Assembly: GCA_964490975.1 (NCBI GenBank)
Contig: CAZBEQ010000016.1
Coordinates: 1 to 64,000, forward strand
Direction of reading: 5' to 3'
From: DTU013 sp964490975
Lineage (GTDB): Bacteria > Bacillota > Clostridia > Acetivibrionales > DTU013
Length of the DNA stretch: 64,000 bases
Part shown: piece by piece, positions 25,573 to 34,432 of the stretch
Position numbering within the stretch: the first letter of the stretch is position 1
Layout of the letters: each line of letters begins with the position of its first letter
Made by a program: the position numbers and the translations under genes
Notes under the pieces: model-generated
The model's input: the letters and a program-made list of their open reading frames with translations, nothing else
What the model was told of the DNA's origin: nothing
The model's database searches: none

Positions 25573-27144
25573 TCACCTGAATTCCTTCTTTTCTTTTTGT
25601 TTTGAGTCTACAGGATTATCCTCACTCACCCTTGGCGAACCAGATGCACTTATTCCTGCGGGCCTGGACTTGTTTATCCATATAGGGTATCTTAATACTG
25701 AATCTTTTGTCCCATATTTTGCCTTGGGAGCAATAGGTGCCATATATGGGATGCCAAATGATTTCAATTTGCATAGATGAAGGACTAATACTATGAACCC
25801 CATAAATATGCCATATACACCTAATATGCCTGCTAATACCAATAAGGCAAACCTAATTATTCTTACAGCATTAGCCATTGAATAATTGGGTATTGCAAAG
25901 CTTGAGATGGCAGTAATTGATACGATTATTACTACAAAAGCAGACACTATACCAGCCTCTACCGCAGCTTGCCCCAGTACCAGGGCGCCTACGATGGATA
26001 TGGTCGGACCAATGACCCGTGGCATTCTCACACCGGCTTCTCTTAAAATTTCAAATACGATTTCCATCAATATTGTCTCAAACAAGACTGGAAAAGGCAC
26101 GCCTTCACGCTGCGCCGCTATACTAATTAATAGCGGTGTCGGAATCATTTCCTGATGAAATGTTGTCAATGCAATATAAGCCGCCGGACTAAAAAGAGTA
26201 AGAAAAAATGCTATATATCTGATCAATCTAATAACTGTAGCAATTATGAATTGGTGATAATAGTCCTCGCTCGCTTGAAGAAACTCAACAAACATGGTGG
26301 GGGCGGTCAGAGTGTAAGGGGTCCCGTCTGTCAAAATGGCAATCCTGCCTTCTAGAAGTGCGGCAGTCACTGAATCGGGTTTTTCGGAATTCAAAAATTC
26401 CGGGAATATTGTATATCGGTCATCTTTGATCAGTTCCTCAATATAACTGCTTTCTAATATCCCGTCAATTTTGATTTTCCCAAGTCGTCTTCTGATTTCA
26501 TTAATTATTTCTTCTTTGGCGACTTTGTCGATATACATTAAGGTGATTTGTGTATTCGTTAAGCTCCCTGCAGATAAATTCTCAACCCTTAAAGCCTTGC
26601 TTTTAATTCTCTTTCTGATTAATGAGATATTCTCGCCTATTTTCTCTGTAAAGCTTTCCTTCGAGCCTCGTACTACACTTTGCGAAGTAGGCTCTGTTAT
26701 TGCTCTGCCTTTTGACATGAAAGTATCAATAGACAGGAATTTATTATAGCCGTCTAATAAGAAAATTGTTTTTCCTGATAATAAGTTATTAATTAAAATA
26801 TCTAACTCGCAGCCCTCTTCTGATTTCCTAAAGCCGGACAAATAGTCCGAGAAAAAAGTAAAACAGTCTTTAGGCTTTGAGGTATTTAATACATCAGCAG
26901 ATGTGAACATTTCTGATATTTCAGCAGACAAGTGGTTGATACTGTTATTATCAATTATATTTTCAATGTATATTGATACATATTGAAGCTCATTGGTATT
27001 TAGGGCAGAAAGGTTTATTATCAGGTCGCTGGGGTTACCTAATTCATTTTTAATTTTATCAATGTTTTCACTTAACTTATTGCTCAAAGGCCTCGACTTA
27101 GCTGTCGTATCTGTGCTTTTGGTACTTTTTCTATAAAAATTCAT
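25573..27144 (-). CDS. gerKA: Spore germination protein GerKA-like (GerAA family)
   Basis: A 523-residue A subunit of a germinant receptor: a large N-terminal cytoplasmic domain (to about residue 290) with conserved LLSGKTIFLLDGYNKFLSID and VENLSAGSLTNTQI, then four or five transmembrane helices including PTPLLISIAAQREGVPFP and RMPRVIGPTISIVGALVLG, and a charged tail. It works with GerKB and GerKC in spores. The ATG at 27144 has GAGG 6-7 nt upstream and is preferred over the in-frame TTG at 27174. It is the first gene of the operon and marks the organism as a spore former. Confidence 0.9.
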   Translation of the reverse strand: MNFYRKSTKSTDTTAKSRPLSNKLSENIDKIKNELGNPSDLIINLSALNTNELQYVSIYIENIIDNNSINHLSAEISEMFTSADVLNTSKPKDCFTFFSDYLSGFRKSEEGCELDILINNLLSGKTIFLLDGYNKFLSIDTFMSKGRAITEPTSQSVVRGSKESFTEKIGENISLIRKRIKSKALRVENLSAGSLTNTQITLMYIDKVAKEEIINEIRRRLGKIKIDGILESSYIEELIKDDRYTIFPEFLNSEKPDSVTAALLEGRIAILTDGTPYTLTAPTMFVEFLQASEDYYHQFIIATVIRLIRYIAFFLTLFSPAAYIALTTFHQEMIPTPLLISIAAQREGVPFPVLFETILMEIVFEILREAGVRMPRVIGPTISIVGALVLGQAAVEAGIVSAFVVIIVSITAISSFAIPNYSMANAVRIIRFALLVLAGILGVYGIFMGFIVLVLHLCKLKSFGIPYMAPIAPKAKYGTKDSVLRYPIWINKSRPAGISASGSPRVSEDNPVDSKQKEKKEFR

Positions 27145-27216
27145 TAAATGCCTCGTATCAGAAAAATGTGACAAATGTTATCAATAGTTTTCTATTATTT
27201 GATGTAAAATATTCAA

Positions 27217-27245
27217 GAATCAAAAACCCCCGTCCCCCTTGATTC
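27217..27245. repeat. 29-bp palindromic REP-like repeat, left copy
   Basis: A 29-bp element with terminal 7-bp inverted repeats GAATCAA and TTGATTC around a C-rich centre. Its exact reverse complement occurs at 30970-30998. Palindromes of this kind are common in Firmicutes and resemble REP elements moved by IS200-like TnpA-REP transposases, though no transposase lies in this window. Confidence 0.8.
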
Positions 27246-27328
27246 TGTCCCACTAAACATAAATATTGCTAAACATCGATTTGTATAATATAATTTTACA
27301 GGAGTGGACAACTTTCGGAGGATGTTTC

Positions 27329-28090
27329 ATGAAAATTGCTATGGTAACTGGTGCAAGTTCAGGAATGGGCAGAGAATTTGTCGTTGCGTTGGATAGAAGT
27401 GAACAATTTGATGAGATTTGGGCTATTGCAAGACGGTCGGATCGGCTAGAGGAATTGAAGGATAGTGTGAAGGCTGTTCTAAGGCCTATACCTATGGACC
27501 TGACCGATAAAAGCAATATTCTCGTGTTAAAGGCTCTTCTGGAAAAAGAAAAACCCACGATAGCGGTCCTTGTGAATGCGGCGGGTTTTGGCAAATTTAT
27601 TCCTTTTGAGAATGCTAGTCTGGAGGAGCAGCTTGATATAGTTGAACTTAATGATAAAGCGCTCACAGCAGTAACTTACATTGTGCTTCCATACATGAAG
27701 GAGGGCAGTGTTATCTATAACCTGGGCTCCATGTCGTCCTTTCAGCCTGTGCCTTACATGACGGTATATGGTGCCTCAAAGGCCTTTGTTCTTAGCTTTT
27801 CACGTGCGCTTAACGCGGAACTGAAAAAACGCCGGATACATGTTATGGCCGTGTGCCCCGGGTGGATCAAAACGGAATTTTTCGGACGTGCTATTTCTGA
27901 TGATACGATTACCTACTTTAACCGCTATTACTCGGCTGAGCAGGTTGTCGCCAAGGCGCTGGCTGATATGAATAAGAGAAAAGAAGTTTCAATACTGGGC
28001 GCTCCTGAACGGATGCAGGTGTTCCTTGTCAAGCATCTGCCCCACTCGTTTGTCATGAAGAGCTGGTGCAAGCAGCAGAAAAAAGTATAA
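27329..28090 (+). CDS. Short-chain dehydrogenase/reductase
   Basis: A 253-residue SDR-family oxidoreductase with the NAD(P)-binding motif TGASSGMG near the N-terminus, the NAAG-type motif (LVNAAGFGKF), and the catalytic Ser/Tyr/Lys set (NLGSMSS, YGASK). The substrate is unknown. CGGAGG (27316-27321) lies about 7 nt before ATG 27329; the longer in-frame start at 27266 has no ribosome binding site. It is followed by an SCP2-like protein and a class III aminotransferase on the same strand, which may form a pathway. Confidence 0.85.
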   Translation: MKIAMVTGASSGMGREFVVALDRSEQFDEIWAIARRSDRLEELKDSVKAVLRPIPMDLTDKSNILVLKALLEKEKPTIAVLVNAAGFGKFIPFENASLEEQLDIVELNDKALTAVTYIVLPYMKEGSVIYNLGSMSSFQPVPYMTVYGASKAFVLSFSRALNAELKKRRIHVMAVCPGWIKTEFFGRAISDDTITYFNRYYSAEQVVAKALADMNKRKEVSILGAPERMQVFLVKHLPHSFVMKSWCKQQKKV

Positions 28091-28211
28091 CGAGGCGAGT
28101 ATACCACCTCGTTGAAACACTGTTGAGGTAAGAAAAATTTTCTACTAAGCGTAATTTGTAAAGCAAATTATCGTAACGAAAAATTTTCTATGAGCCGAAG
28201 TGTTATAAGCA
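28088..28211 (+). repeat. Dispersed 3'-end repeat, copy with internal insertion
   Basis: Immediately at the stop codon of the SDR gene the sequence TAACGAGGCGAGTATA begins, followed by a small hairpin (CGAGG / CCTCG), and the element ends GAAGTGTTATAAG. The same start and end occur after the chitinase stop codon at 36190-36237, but there only about 48 bases apart. The extra material here includes two GAAAAATTTTCTA direct repeats (around 28131 and 28178) flanking a hairpin GTAATTTG / CAAATTAT. Confidence 0.6.
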
Positions 28212-28224
28212 GAAAGGATTTCTT

Positions 28225-28989
28225 ATGGAGAATAATATGGATCAGAGAACTTTGGCTTTTATTAATATGTATGCGGTGCTTGGATCTCTTGTGCAGCTAT
28301 GTGAGCTGTTACCCGAGGCAGGCTCTTTGACTGCGGGAAGTAAGATAGCTATCGGATTCTCAGTAAAGGGAGGGCCTGAAGCGACGCTGGCCTTTGAAAA
28401 CGGCAAATGTTCCATATGTGACGGAGCAGCTAAATGTGACATAAAACTTAATTTCAGAACTCCTGAAAAATTTAACGGTATGATTGACGGAACGGTTACT
28501 CCTATCCCTAGCAAGGGCTTCACAAAAATAAGGTTCCTCACCGGTGAATTTACCAAACTGACAAATCTGCTCTCAGCATATCTCAGGCCTAAGCCGGAGG
28601 ACCTTGAGAATGAGGAGTTTTTCCGTATCAGTACTTTCCTTATGTTTCATGTCATTGTATCGGCAGTGGCACAGGTCGGAAACGAAGATAAGGTCGGAAT
28701 ACTATGTGCGCAATATATAGTGGATGGGAATATCTGTATCTCTATCAAAGATGGCCCGGTGGCCTATCTTGCTTCAAAAAACCACAGGCTGACAGCAACA
28801 CACAGCGATACAGCCGATGTTATGTCATCAATGGAATTTGTCGGGCTGCGCAATACCAGGCAGCTTTTTGATGGAACAGCATCATCATTTGCTATGGTCT
28901 GTGACGGAAACCTGAAAATCAAGGGTATGATCTCTCAACTCGATAATATGAACCGCATCATGGACCGTGTTGCACTGTACCTTGCCTAG
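28225..28989 (+). CDS. SCP2-like domain protein
   Basis: A 254-residue protein whose two halves both look sterol-carrier-protein-2-like. The first (residues 40-115) contains SVKGGPEATLAFENGKCSIC; the last 60 residues contain the typical SCP2 tail DGNLKIKGMISQLDNMNRIM. SCP2 domains make a hydrophobic pocket for lipids or acyl chains. There is no signal peptide. Placed between an SDR and an aminotransferase with only 12 bases to the latter, it may present a hydrophobic substrate; this is inference. Confidence 0.6.
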   Translation: MENNMDQRTLAFINMYAVLGSLVQLCELLPEAGSLTAGSKIAIGFSVKGGPEATLAFENGKCSICDGAAKCDIKLNFRTPEKFNGMIDGTVTPIPSKGFTKIRFLTGEFTKLTNLLSAYLRPKPEDLENEEFFRISTFLMFHVIVSAVAQVGNEDKVGILCAQYIVDGNICISIKDGPVAYLASKNHRLTATHSDTADVMSSMEFVGLRNTRQLFDGTASSFAMVCDGNLKIKGMISQLDNMNRIMDRVALYLA

Positions 28990-29001
28990 AGGAGGATAAA
29001 C

Positions 29002-30249
29002 ATGCATAAGATATATACGTTTGAAAAAAGTATGGCAACGCTCCGGCGCGCGATGAATGTGATCCCAGCCGGTATCTATGGACATCAGGGGCCGGCAGAG
29101 GGCTGCCATATCCCCATAGATGCATACCCCAAATACTGCTCCCATGCAAATGGGACTTGCTTCTGGGATATTGACGGTAACCGCTTTATTGACTATATGT
29201 GCGCATACGGACCAAACATCCTTGGCTATAACGACCCTGATGTAGATGAAGCGGCGGCACGACAGAGAACAAAAGGCGACTGTACCACTGCTCCCTGCGA
29301 CATAATGGTGGATTTTGCTGAACTGCTTGTATCTACAGTAAAAAGTGCTGATTGGGCCTTCTTTGCTAAAAACGGCAATGATGCGACATCCTTGGCTGTG
29401 TTGGCAGCACGCGCCCATACACGCAGGAAAAAGATAGTTTTCTTCACCGGCTATTATCACGGCGTTTCACCTTGGTCGCAAAAACTCGGATATTCCGGTA
29501 TCATCGAAGAAGATGTGGCTAATAACATATATGTGGAATGGAATAACTACGACGCTCTGGCAGAGGTCTTTGAGAACAACCGTGATCAGATAGCTGCTAT
29601 TATCGCTCAGCCCTATATGCATGGTAATTTTGCCGACAATACTATGCCGGAGGACGGCTACTGGCAGAAGGTCCGCAACCTGTGTGACAACAGCGGCGCA
29701 GTGCTGATCGTGGATGATGTCCGCACCGGCTTCAGGATGGATATTGCCGGCAGTGACCATTATTTCGGATTCGAAGCGGATCTGATATGCTTCTGCAAGG
29801 CTTTGGCCAATGGCTATAATGTATCAGCGCTTTGCGGAAAGAATTTTTTAAAAAATACAGTGGCGGGCATTACGTACACAGGCAGCTATTGGATGAGCGC
29901 CGTTCCTTTTGCCGCCGGCATTGCATGTATTGAGAAGATGAAGCACATAGACTGCCCGCGGATCCTTATTGAAAAGGGCAACAGACTTAAGGCAGGCCTT
30001 GAGGCACAGGCGAAAAAGTATGGCTTTGACCTTCGTGTAACCGGATTGCCAAGTCTTTTCTACATGCGCATAGCCAATGATCCGTCCCTTATGCTCCACC
30101 AGGACTGGATTGCCGAATGTGTTCGCCGGGGCGTATTTTTCACGAATCATCACAACCATTTCATTAATGCAGCTCTTAGCGATGAAGACATCAATGAGAC
30201 GGTTGAAATTGCAGGCGAGGCTTTTGAAGCTATACTCGAGCGGAGGTAA
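29002..30249 (+). CDS. Class III aminotransferase (glutamate-1-semialdehyde aminomutase-like)
   Basis: A 415-residue PLP enzyme of aminotransferase class III. Recognisable are RFIDYMCAYGPNILGYNDP, the cofactor-contact region NGNDATSLAVLAARAHT, YYHGVSPWS, the Asp motif VLIVDDVRTGFR and the candidate PLP lysine in CFCKALANGY. The overall pattern is closest to glutamate-1-semialdehyde 2,1-aminomutases and related enzymes, but no heme biosynthesis genes are near, so another amino or keto substrate is likely. GGAGGA lies 6 nt before the ATG. Probably co-transcribed with the SCP2-like gene. Confidence 0.8.
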   Translation: MHKIYTFEKSMATLRRAMNVIPAGIYGHQGPAEGCHIPIDAYPKYCSHANGTCFWDIDGNRFIDYMCAYGPNILGYNDPDVDEAAARQRTKGDCTTAPCDIMVDFAELLVSTVKSADWAFFAKNGNDATSLAVLAARAHTRRKKIVFFTGYYHGVSPWSQKLGYSGIIEEDVANNIYVEWNNYDALAEVFENNRDQIAAIIAQPYMHGNFADNTMPEDGYWQKVRNLCDNSGAVLIVDDVRTGFRMDIAGSDHYFGFEADLICFCKALANGYNVSALCGKNFLKNTVAGITYTGSYWMSAVPFAAGIACIEKMKHIDCPRILIEKGNRLKAGLEAQAKKYGFDLRVTGLPSLFYMRIANDPSLMLHQDWIAECVRRGVFFTNHHNHFINAALSDEDINETVEIAGEAFEAILERR

Positions 30250-30252
30250 TGG

Positions 30253-30390
30253 TACGCCCTGCACGATGATTTCACACTGCTTTTTGTCCTGTTCACCATC
30301 CCAAAGGTCTTTTCTGACATTATATTGACGCCAATATCAGCCTCTCCGGCTATACTGGAAATCGATATGAGATTGGAGGGGCGCAAATGA
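30253..30390 (+). pseudogene. Unidentified gene remnant
   Basis: A start-less open frame right after the aminotransferase gives FTLLFVLFTIPKVFSDIILT and ends DMRLEGRK before TGA at 30388-30390, overlapping the ATG of the permease remnant in an ATGA junction. This is how a gene translationally coupled to an ABC permease would end, so it is probably the 3' end of a deleted operon partner. Family unknown. Confidence 0.35.
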
Positions 30391-31002
30391 TATTATTCCT
30401 GAAAGCTTTGATGAAAAGCCTGACAGGCGATTATCGGCAGTGTATATGCCGCGAAATATAACTTCAAAGTCAATGACATAATGAGGCTTGAGCTCAATGG
30501 AAAGAGTTATGAGTTTAAAATCTCCGGCATCAGCGAAGCAAAGGGCTTGTTTACCAGAGAGCTTGCTGACGGTGGTTACATTATCGTGCCGAAGGATACC
30601 CTCTCAGCTGTTTTCAAAGGTGGCAGCAACCTTTCTTTTGTTAAGCTTAGGGACAGTTCTGTAAAAAAGGCCATAAAAGACAAGCTCACTGAAGAATTGG
30701 AAGAATACCAGGTTAGGTATGGTGTTGATGAGGTATTGATAGCCGAGGAAACTGCAAACTATGTAATGCCATTCCGTATTTCTGCAGTAGCAGTTATCTT
30801 TATGAGCATGCTTATCATATTTACAGCTTTTAATCTGATCACACTGGAGAGGATACCTCTCATTGGGACGTTAAGGAGCATAGGTTGTCCACGTAAAAGG
30901 ATCAACAGGCTTCTTATAACAGAAAGTGTTTTCCTGGGGATTGCCGGTGGCTTACTGGGTTGTCTGATCGAATCAAGGGGGACGGGGGTTTTTGATTCCT
31001 AA
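30387..31002 (+). pseudogene. FtsX-like ABC permease remnant
   Basis: GGAGGGG precedes an ATG giving MILFLKALMKSLTG, a typical permease N-terminus. The frame then shifts and continues inside the extracellular domain (SVYAAKYNFKVNDIM, YEFKISGISEAKGLF) and into a transmembrane region (SAVAVIFMSMLIIFTAFNLI, GTLRSIGCPRKRINRLL) until the 29-bp palindrome at 30970 cuts it off. Both an internal deletion and a 3' truncation are therefore visible. The missing ATPase partner is not adjacent, so the transporter is dead. Confidence 0.75.
30970..30998. repeat. 29-bp palindromic REP-like repeat, right copy
   Basis: Exact reverse complement of the element at 27217-27245, with the same terminal 7-bp inverted repeats. 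It interrupts the FtsX-like permease remnant in mid-gene, so it marks an insertion or recombination point. Confidence 0.8.
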
Positions 31003-31274
31003 AATTGTAGATTAGTAAAACGACCGCCGCTCTTGTTATATAAATGCGCATTATTACAGTGTTAAAAGAAGATTAATCCGACAAATCTACGAGTTCAGCC
31101 TTGCAAATCAGGCGAGACATTTTTTTTAATGGTTATAAAGCTCTACTGTTACAAATAATAGTAGTGTTATTTTTTTGTGTGCGCAGCACGCGCGCGTTCT
31201 CGACGGTGAAAGTTTGCTATGGGAAAGGTGCCGGACTTTAAGGTCAGGGTAGCATGGGAAAGGTGAGCGTGAGA

Positions 31275-33935
31275 ATGGCAGAAAAACTGGATGAGTATAA
31301 CCGGAAACGGAACTTTGATAAGACCTTTGAGCCTGAAGGTCCTGCGGTTGTTGCGGATGGTCTGGCGGGTATGCCACAACCGGAGGGACTCTTGAAATTT
31401 GTTGTTCAGCACCATATTGCCAGCAGAGACCACTTTGATTTTCGCCTCGAGTGGGACGGCGCTCTTCTGAGTTGGGCTGTGCCCAAGGGACCTTCGTATG
31501 ATACCCGCGACAAGAGGCTTGCGGTGCAGGTGGAGGATCACCCGCTGGATTACAGGAACTTTGAGGGGACTATCCCAAAGGGCGAGTATGGCGGTGGAGT
31601 TGTGATGCTCTGGGATGAGGGCTACTGGGAGCCTCAGACGGATGTAGATAAAGGGCTTGCTGATGGATCGCTAAAGTTTGTGCTTAATGGACAAAGGCTT
31701 AAGGGCAAGTGGGCCTTGGTCCGTATAAAGGCAAAGAACGGTGAGCGTGAAAATAACTGGCTACTGTTAAAAGAAAGGGATGAATACGCTAAAACATCTG
31801 ATGGAATTTCAGAGTTTACAGTAAGTATTAGGACCGGACGCACCATGGAGGATATTGAGGGCGGGGAGAATGAGAAAATCAGCATTATTAGCAATCCATT
31901 TGAAAAGACCGGGGTGCAGCTCGCCAAACTGGTGAACAGGATCCCGGAGAGTGACGATTGGCTATATGAGCTTAAATATGACGGATATAGGATAGTTGCA
32001 TATCTGGAAGGCAGCAATGTCCGGCTGAGCACCAGAAATGGCAAGGACTATACGAAAAAATTCCAGGATATCGCATATTCCCTTATCAATTGGGCAGGTG
32101 GAAGGGCAATGGTGCTCGATGGTGAAATGGTGATAACCGACGCACAGGGGAAGACTGATTTCCAGGCGCTGCAAAGCCATATGAAAAATCCATGGGGCAA
32201 AAACCTTACATATATCATTTTTGACCTGCTGGCATTAAATGGGGAGGACCTGAGAGGACGCCACCTGTCTGAAAGAAAAGAAATACTTGAAACAATTATG
32301 AAGAACTGCCCTAAGAACCTTTACTACAGCAAATATGTCAAAGGGAATGGAAAGGCAAGCTTTCAAGCAGCATGCGATGCCAATATGGAAGGGATAGTTG
32401 GGAAAAAAGCAGATTCAATATACAGCGGGACAAGAAGCGGCGACTGGATCAAGCTTAAATGCGATACGAGGCAGGAGTTTGTCATTGGAGGATATGCACT
32501 ATCCGACAAAAAAACCAGTGGTATAAGCTCGCTTCTCCTGGGTATCTATGAGGGAGAAGAGTTGATCTATGTCGGGCGTGCCGGAACGGGCTTTAGCGAA
32601 CGGAGCATGAAGGAGCTTGAGAAGAAATTTGAAAGCATAAAGATGGATGTGTCTGCTTTTAAGCAGTCGCCGGAAACTAAGAAAAGTGAACGGATAACCT
32701 GGCTTAAGCCGGTGTTGGTTGCAGAAATCAAGTTTGCGGAGTGGACTGACGAAAATCTTTTGAGACAGGCAAGCTTTAAAGGACTGCGGGTGGATAAGGA
32801 TCCAATGGATGTAAGGAGAGAAAGGCCGGAAGAAGAACCAGTACCGGAAGAAGAACCAGTACCGGAAGAGGAACCAGTACCGGATGATGGGAACCAGACG
32901 GATGATGCACCGCAGACGGATGACGGACCGCAGACAAATGACAGACCGCTAATGGATGATGGGAAGCAGACGGATGACGGACCGCAGACAAATGATGGAC
33001 CGCAAATGGATGACGGGCTGAAAAATGAAACAAAAGCAGAAAAGCTGGATTTAAAAATACCAGCAATACGAAGGGGCAAAAACCTGGTCATTGGCGGAAT
33101 AAAAATTACAAACCCCGACAGGGTCATATTTGAGGATCCTGAAATCAGAAAGGCTGAAGTTGTAGAGTATTATGCAAAGGTAGCCGGGCGCATGATGCCT
33201 TATGTGGGTAACAGAATACTCAGTGTCATACGCTGCCACAAGGGAATATCCGAGACCTGCTTTTTTAAAAAGCATCCCGGCGCTGATAACAAAGGGATCG
33301 TCACTATACCGGTCATGAACAGCAGTGGAGAAAACAAAGAATATTTCTATGTCGAGAATGTAAATGGCCTTCTATACGAAGCGCAGATGGGAACATTGGA
33401 GTTCCATACCTGGGGGAGCCGTGCACAAGAGGTGGAAAAACCTGATATGATGGTTTTTGACCTGGATCCGGATGAGGGTATGGAGCTTGAAAGAATACGT
33501 AATGGTGTGAGAGATATAAAAAGCCTTCTTGATCAGCTCTCGTTGGTCTCGTTCCTCAAAACCAGCGGCGGCAAAGGGTACCATGTAGTCGTGCCTTTTG
33601 CTCCATCAGTTAACTGGGATACGTTTAGCGGCTTTGCCAGGCAGATAGCTGAAATCATGGAGCAGAAGTGGCCTGACAAGTATACGAGCAATATCAGGAA
33701 GGAAAAGCGCAAGAACAGGATATTTATTGACTGGATCCGAAATGGAAGAGGCGCGACAAGTATTGCACCATATTCCTTAAGGGCAAGAAAAAGCGCGCCT
33801 GTATCCATGCCTATCACATGGGAAGAGCTTGACAAGGTAGCACCCGATGGTGTCAACATGGCAGCTGCATTAAAAAGGATCGAAGGCAGTGACCCGTGGA
33901 AGGATTTTTTCTCGTGTGATCAACGGCTCAAATAA
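31275..33935 (+). CDS. ligD: Multidomain ATP-dependent DNA ligase LigD
   Basis: An 886-residue end-joining ligase with domain order phosphoesterase, ligase, polymerase. The phosphoesterase domain (about 20-170) has HHIASRDHFDFRLEW and DHPLDYRNFEGTIPKGEYG; the ligase domain (about 190-495) has the adenylation lysine in ELKYDGYRIV and VLDGEMV; a repetitive acidic linker (about 500-585; PEEEPV and DDGPQT units) joins the primase-polymerase domain, with catalytic acidic residues in VFDLDPDEG and the TSGGKGYHVVVPF motif. LigD with Ku repairs double-strand breaks by non-homologous end joining, useful in dormant spores. No ku gene is in this window. ATG 31275 is preferred (AAGGTGAG upstream); ATG 31254 is also possible. 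Confidence 0.93.
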   Translation: MAEKLDEYNRKRNFDKTFEPEGPAVVADGLAGMPQPEGLLKFVVQHHIASRDHFDFRLEWDGALLSWAVPKGPSYDTRDKRLAVQVEDHPLDYRNFEGTIPKGEYGGGVVMLWDEGYWEPQTDVDKGLADGSLKFVLNGQRLKGKWALVRIKAKNGERENNWLLLKERDEYAKTSDGISEFTVSIRTGRTMEDIEGGENEKISIISNPFEKTGVQLAKLVNRIPESDDWLYELKYDGYRIVAYLEGSNVRLSTRNGKDYTKKFQDIAYSLINWAGGRAMVLDGEMVITDAQGKTDFQALQSHMKNPWGKNLTYIIFDLLALNGEDLRGRHLSERKEILETIMKNCPKNLYYSKYVKGNGKASFQAACDANMEGIVGKKADSIYSGTRSGDWIKLKCDTRQEFVIGGYALSDKKTSGISSLLLGIYEGEELIYVGRAGTGFSERSMKELEKKFESIKMDVSAFKQSPETKKSERITWLKPVLVAEIKFAEWTDENLLRQASFKGLRVDKDPMDVRRERPEEEPVPEEEPVPEEEPVPDDGNQTDDAPQTDDGPQTNDRPLMDDGKQTDDGPQTNDGPQMDDGLKNETKAEKLDLKIPAIRRGKNLVIGGIKITNPDRVIFEDPEIRKAEVVEYYAKVAGRMMPYVGNRILSVIRCHKGISETCFFKKHPGADNKGIVTIPVMNSSGENKEYFYVENVNGLLYEAQMGTLEFHTWGSRAQEVEKPDMMVFDLDPDEGMELERIRNGVRDIKSLLDQLSLVSFLKTSGGKGYHVVVPFAPSVNWDTFSGFARQIAEIMEQKWPDKYTSNIRKEKRKNRIFIDWIRNGRGATSIAPYSLRARKSAPVSMPITWEELDKVAPDGVNMAAALKRIEGSDPWKDFFSCDQRLK

Positions 33936-34201
33936 GATAATTGGTATAGGTCTAAATTACCATAAGCTATCCTACTGTAGTAGGTTGACATAACATTACA
34001 TCGTTGTTAACATATTAATGTAGACAATTGTCATAAGTAAAGTGTTCTCACTGTATATGACTCACGATATGATTATAGCCGCAGTTAAGGAATTGAGGTT
34101 TGACAAAATATCAACTAGGGTGCAAAATATTTGAAATTCGACTGTGTTTTATTTGATATTATGGTAATAACAGCGCAAAGTACGATATTATGTAAATCAA
34201 T
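33936..34201. other. Intergenic region after ligD
   Basis: About 265 AT-rich bases without a recognisable gene. A TTGACA at about 34100 could be a -35 element for the chitinase transcript, but I see no convincing -10 at the right spacing. Confidence 0.4.
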
Positions 34202-34353
34202 TGTGCACCGAAGTTGAAATTCTGTCAAAGCAGTTGGACGGATGTGCACCGAAGTTGAAATTCTGTCAAAGCAGTTGGACGGGTGTGCGCCGAAGTTGAA
34301 ATTCTGTAAAAGCAGTTGGAGGGTTGTGCACCGAAGTTGAAATTCTGTCAAAG
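34202..34353 (+). repeat. 41-bp tandem repeat, about 3.7 copies
   Basis: A unit starting TGTGCACCGAAGTTGAAATT recurs exactly every 41 bp at 34202, 34243, 34284 and 34325, with very few substitutions; the fourth copy breaks off after about 29 bases. It lies 80-230 bp before the chitinase start. There are no spacers, so it is not a CRISPR. It may be a minisatellite or a set of regulator sites. Confidence 0.9.
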
Positions 34354-34432
34354 TAATTCTGTCAATGGGTCAGCCCGGCAAAACAGGCTGGGAAAGTAGA
34401 ATCACTAACATAACAAAGGGGTTGGTTAAATT

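Noticed and set aside
29226..29447. Many long minus-strand frames opposite real genes.
   Set aside because: They lack ribosome binding sites and recognisable motifs and are explained by codon bias of the coding strand.
34202..34353. CRISPR array.
   Set aside because: The 41-bp units follow each other without spacers and no cas genes are near.
34366..34400. A hairpin (CAGCC / GGCTG) just before the chitinase considered as a cyclic-di-GMP riboswitch.
   Set aside because: The conserved GEMM core sequences are absent.
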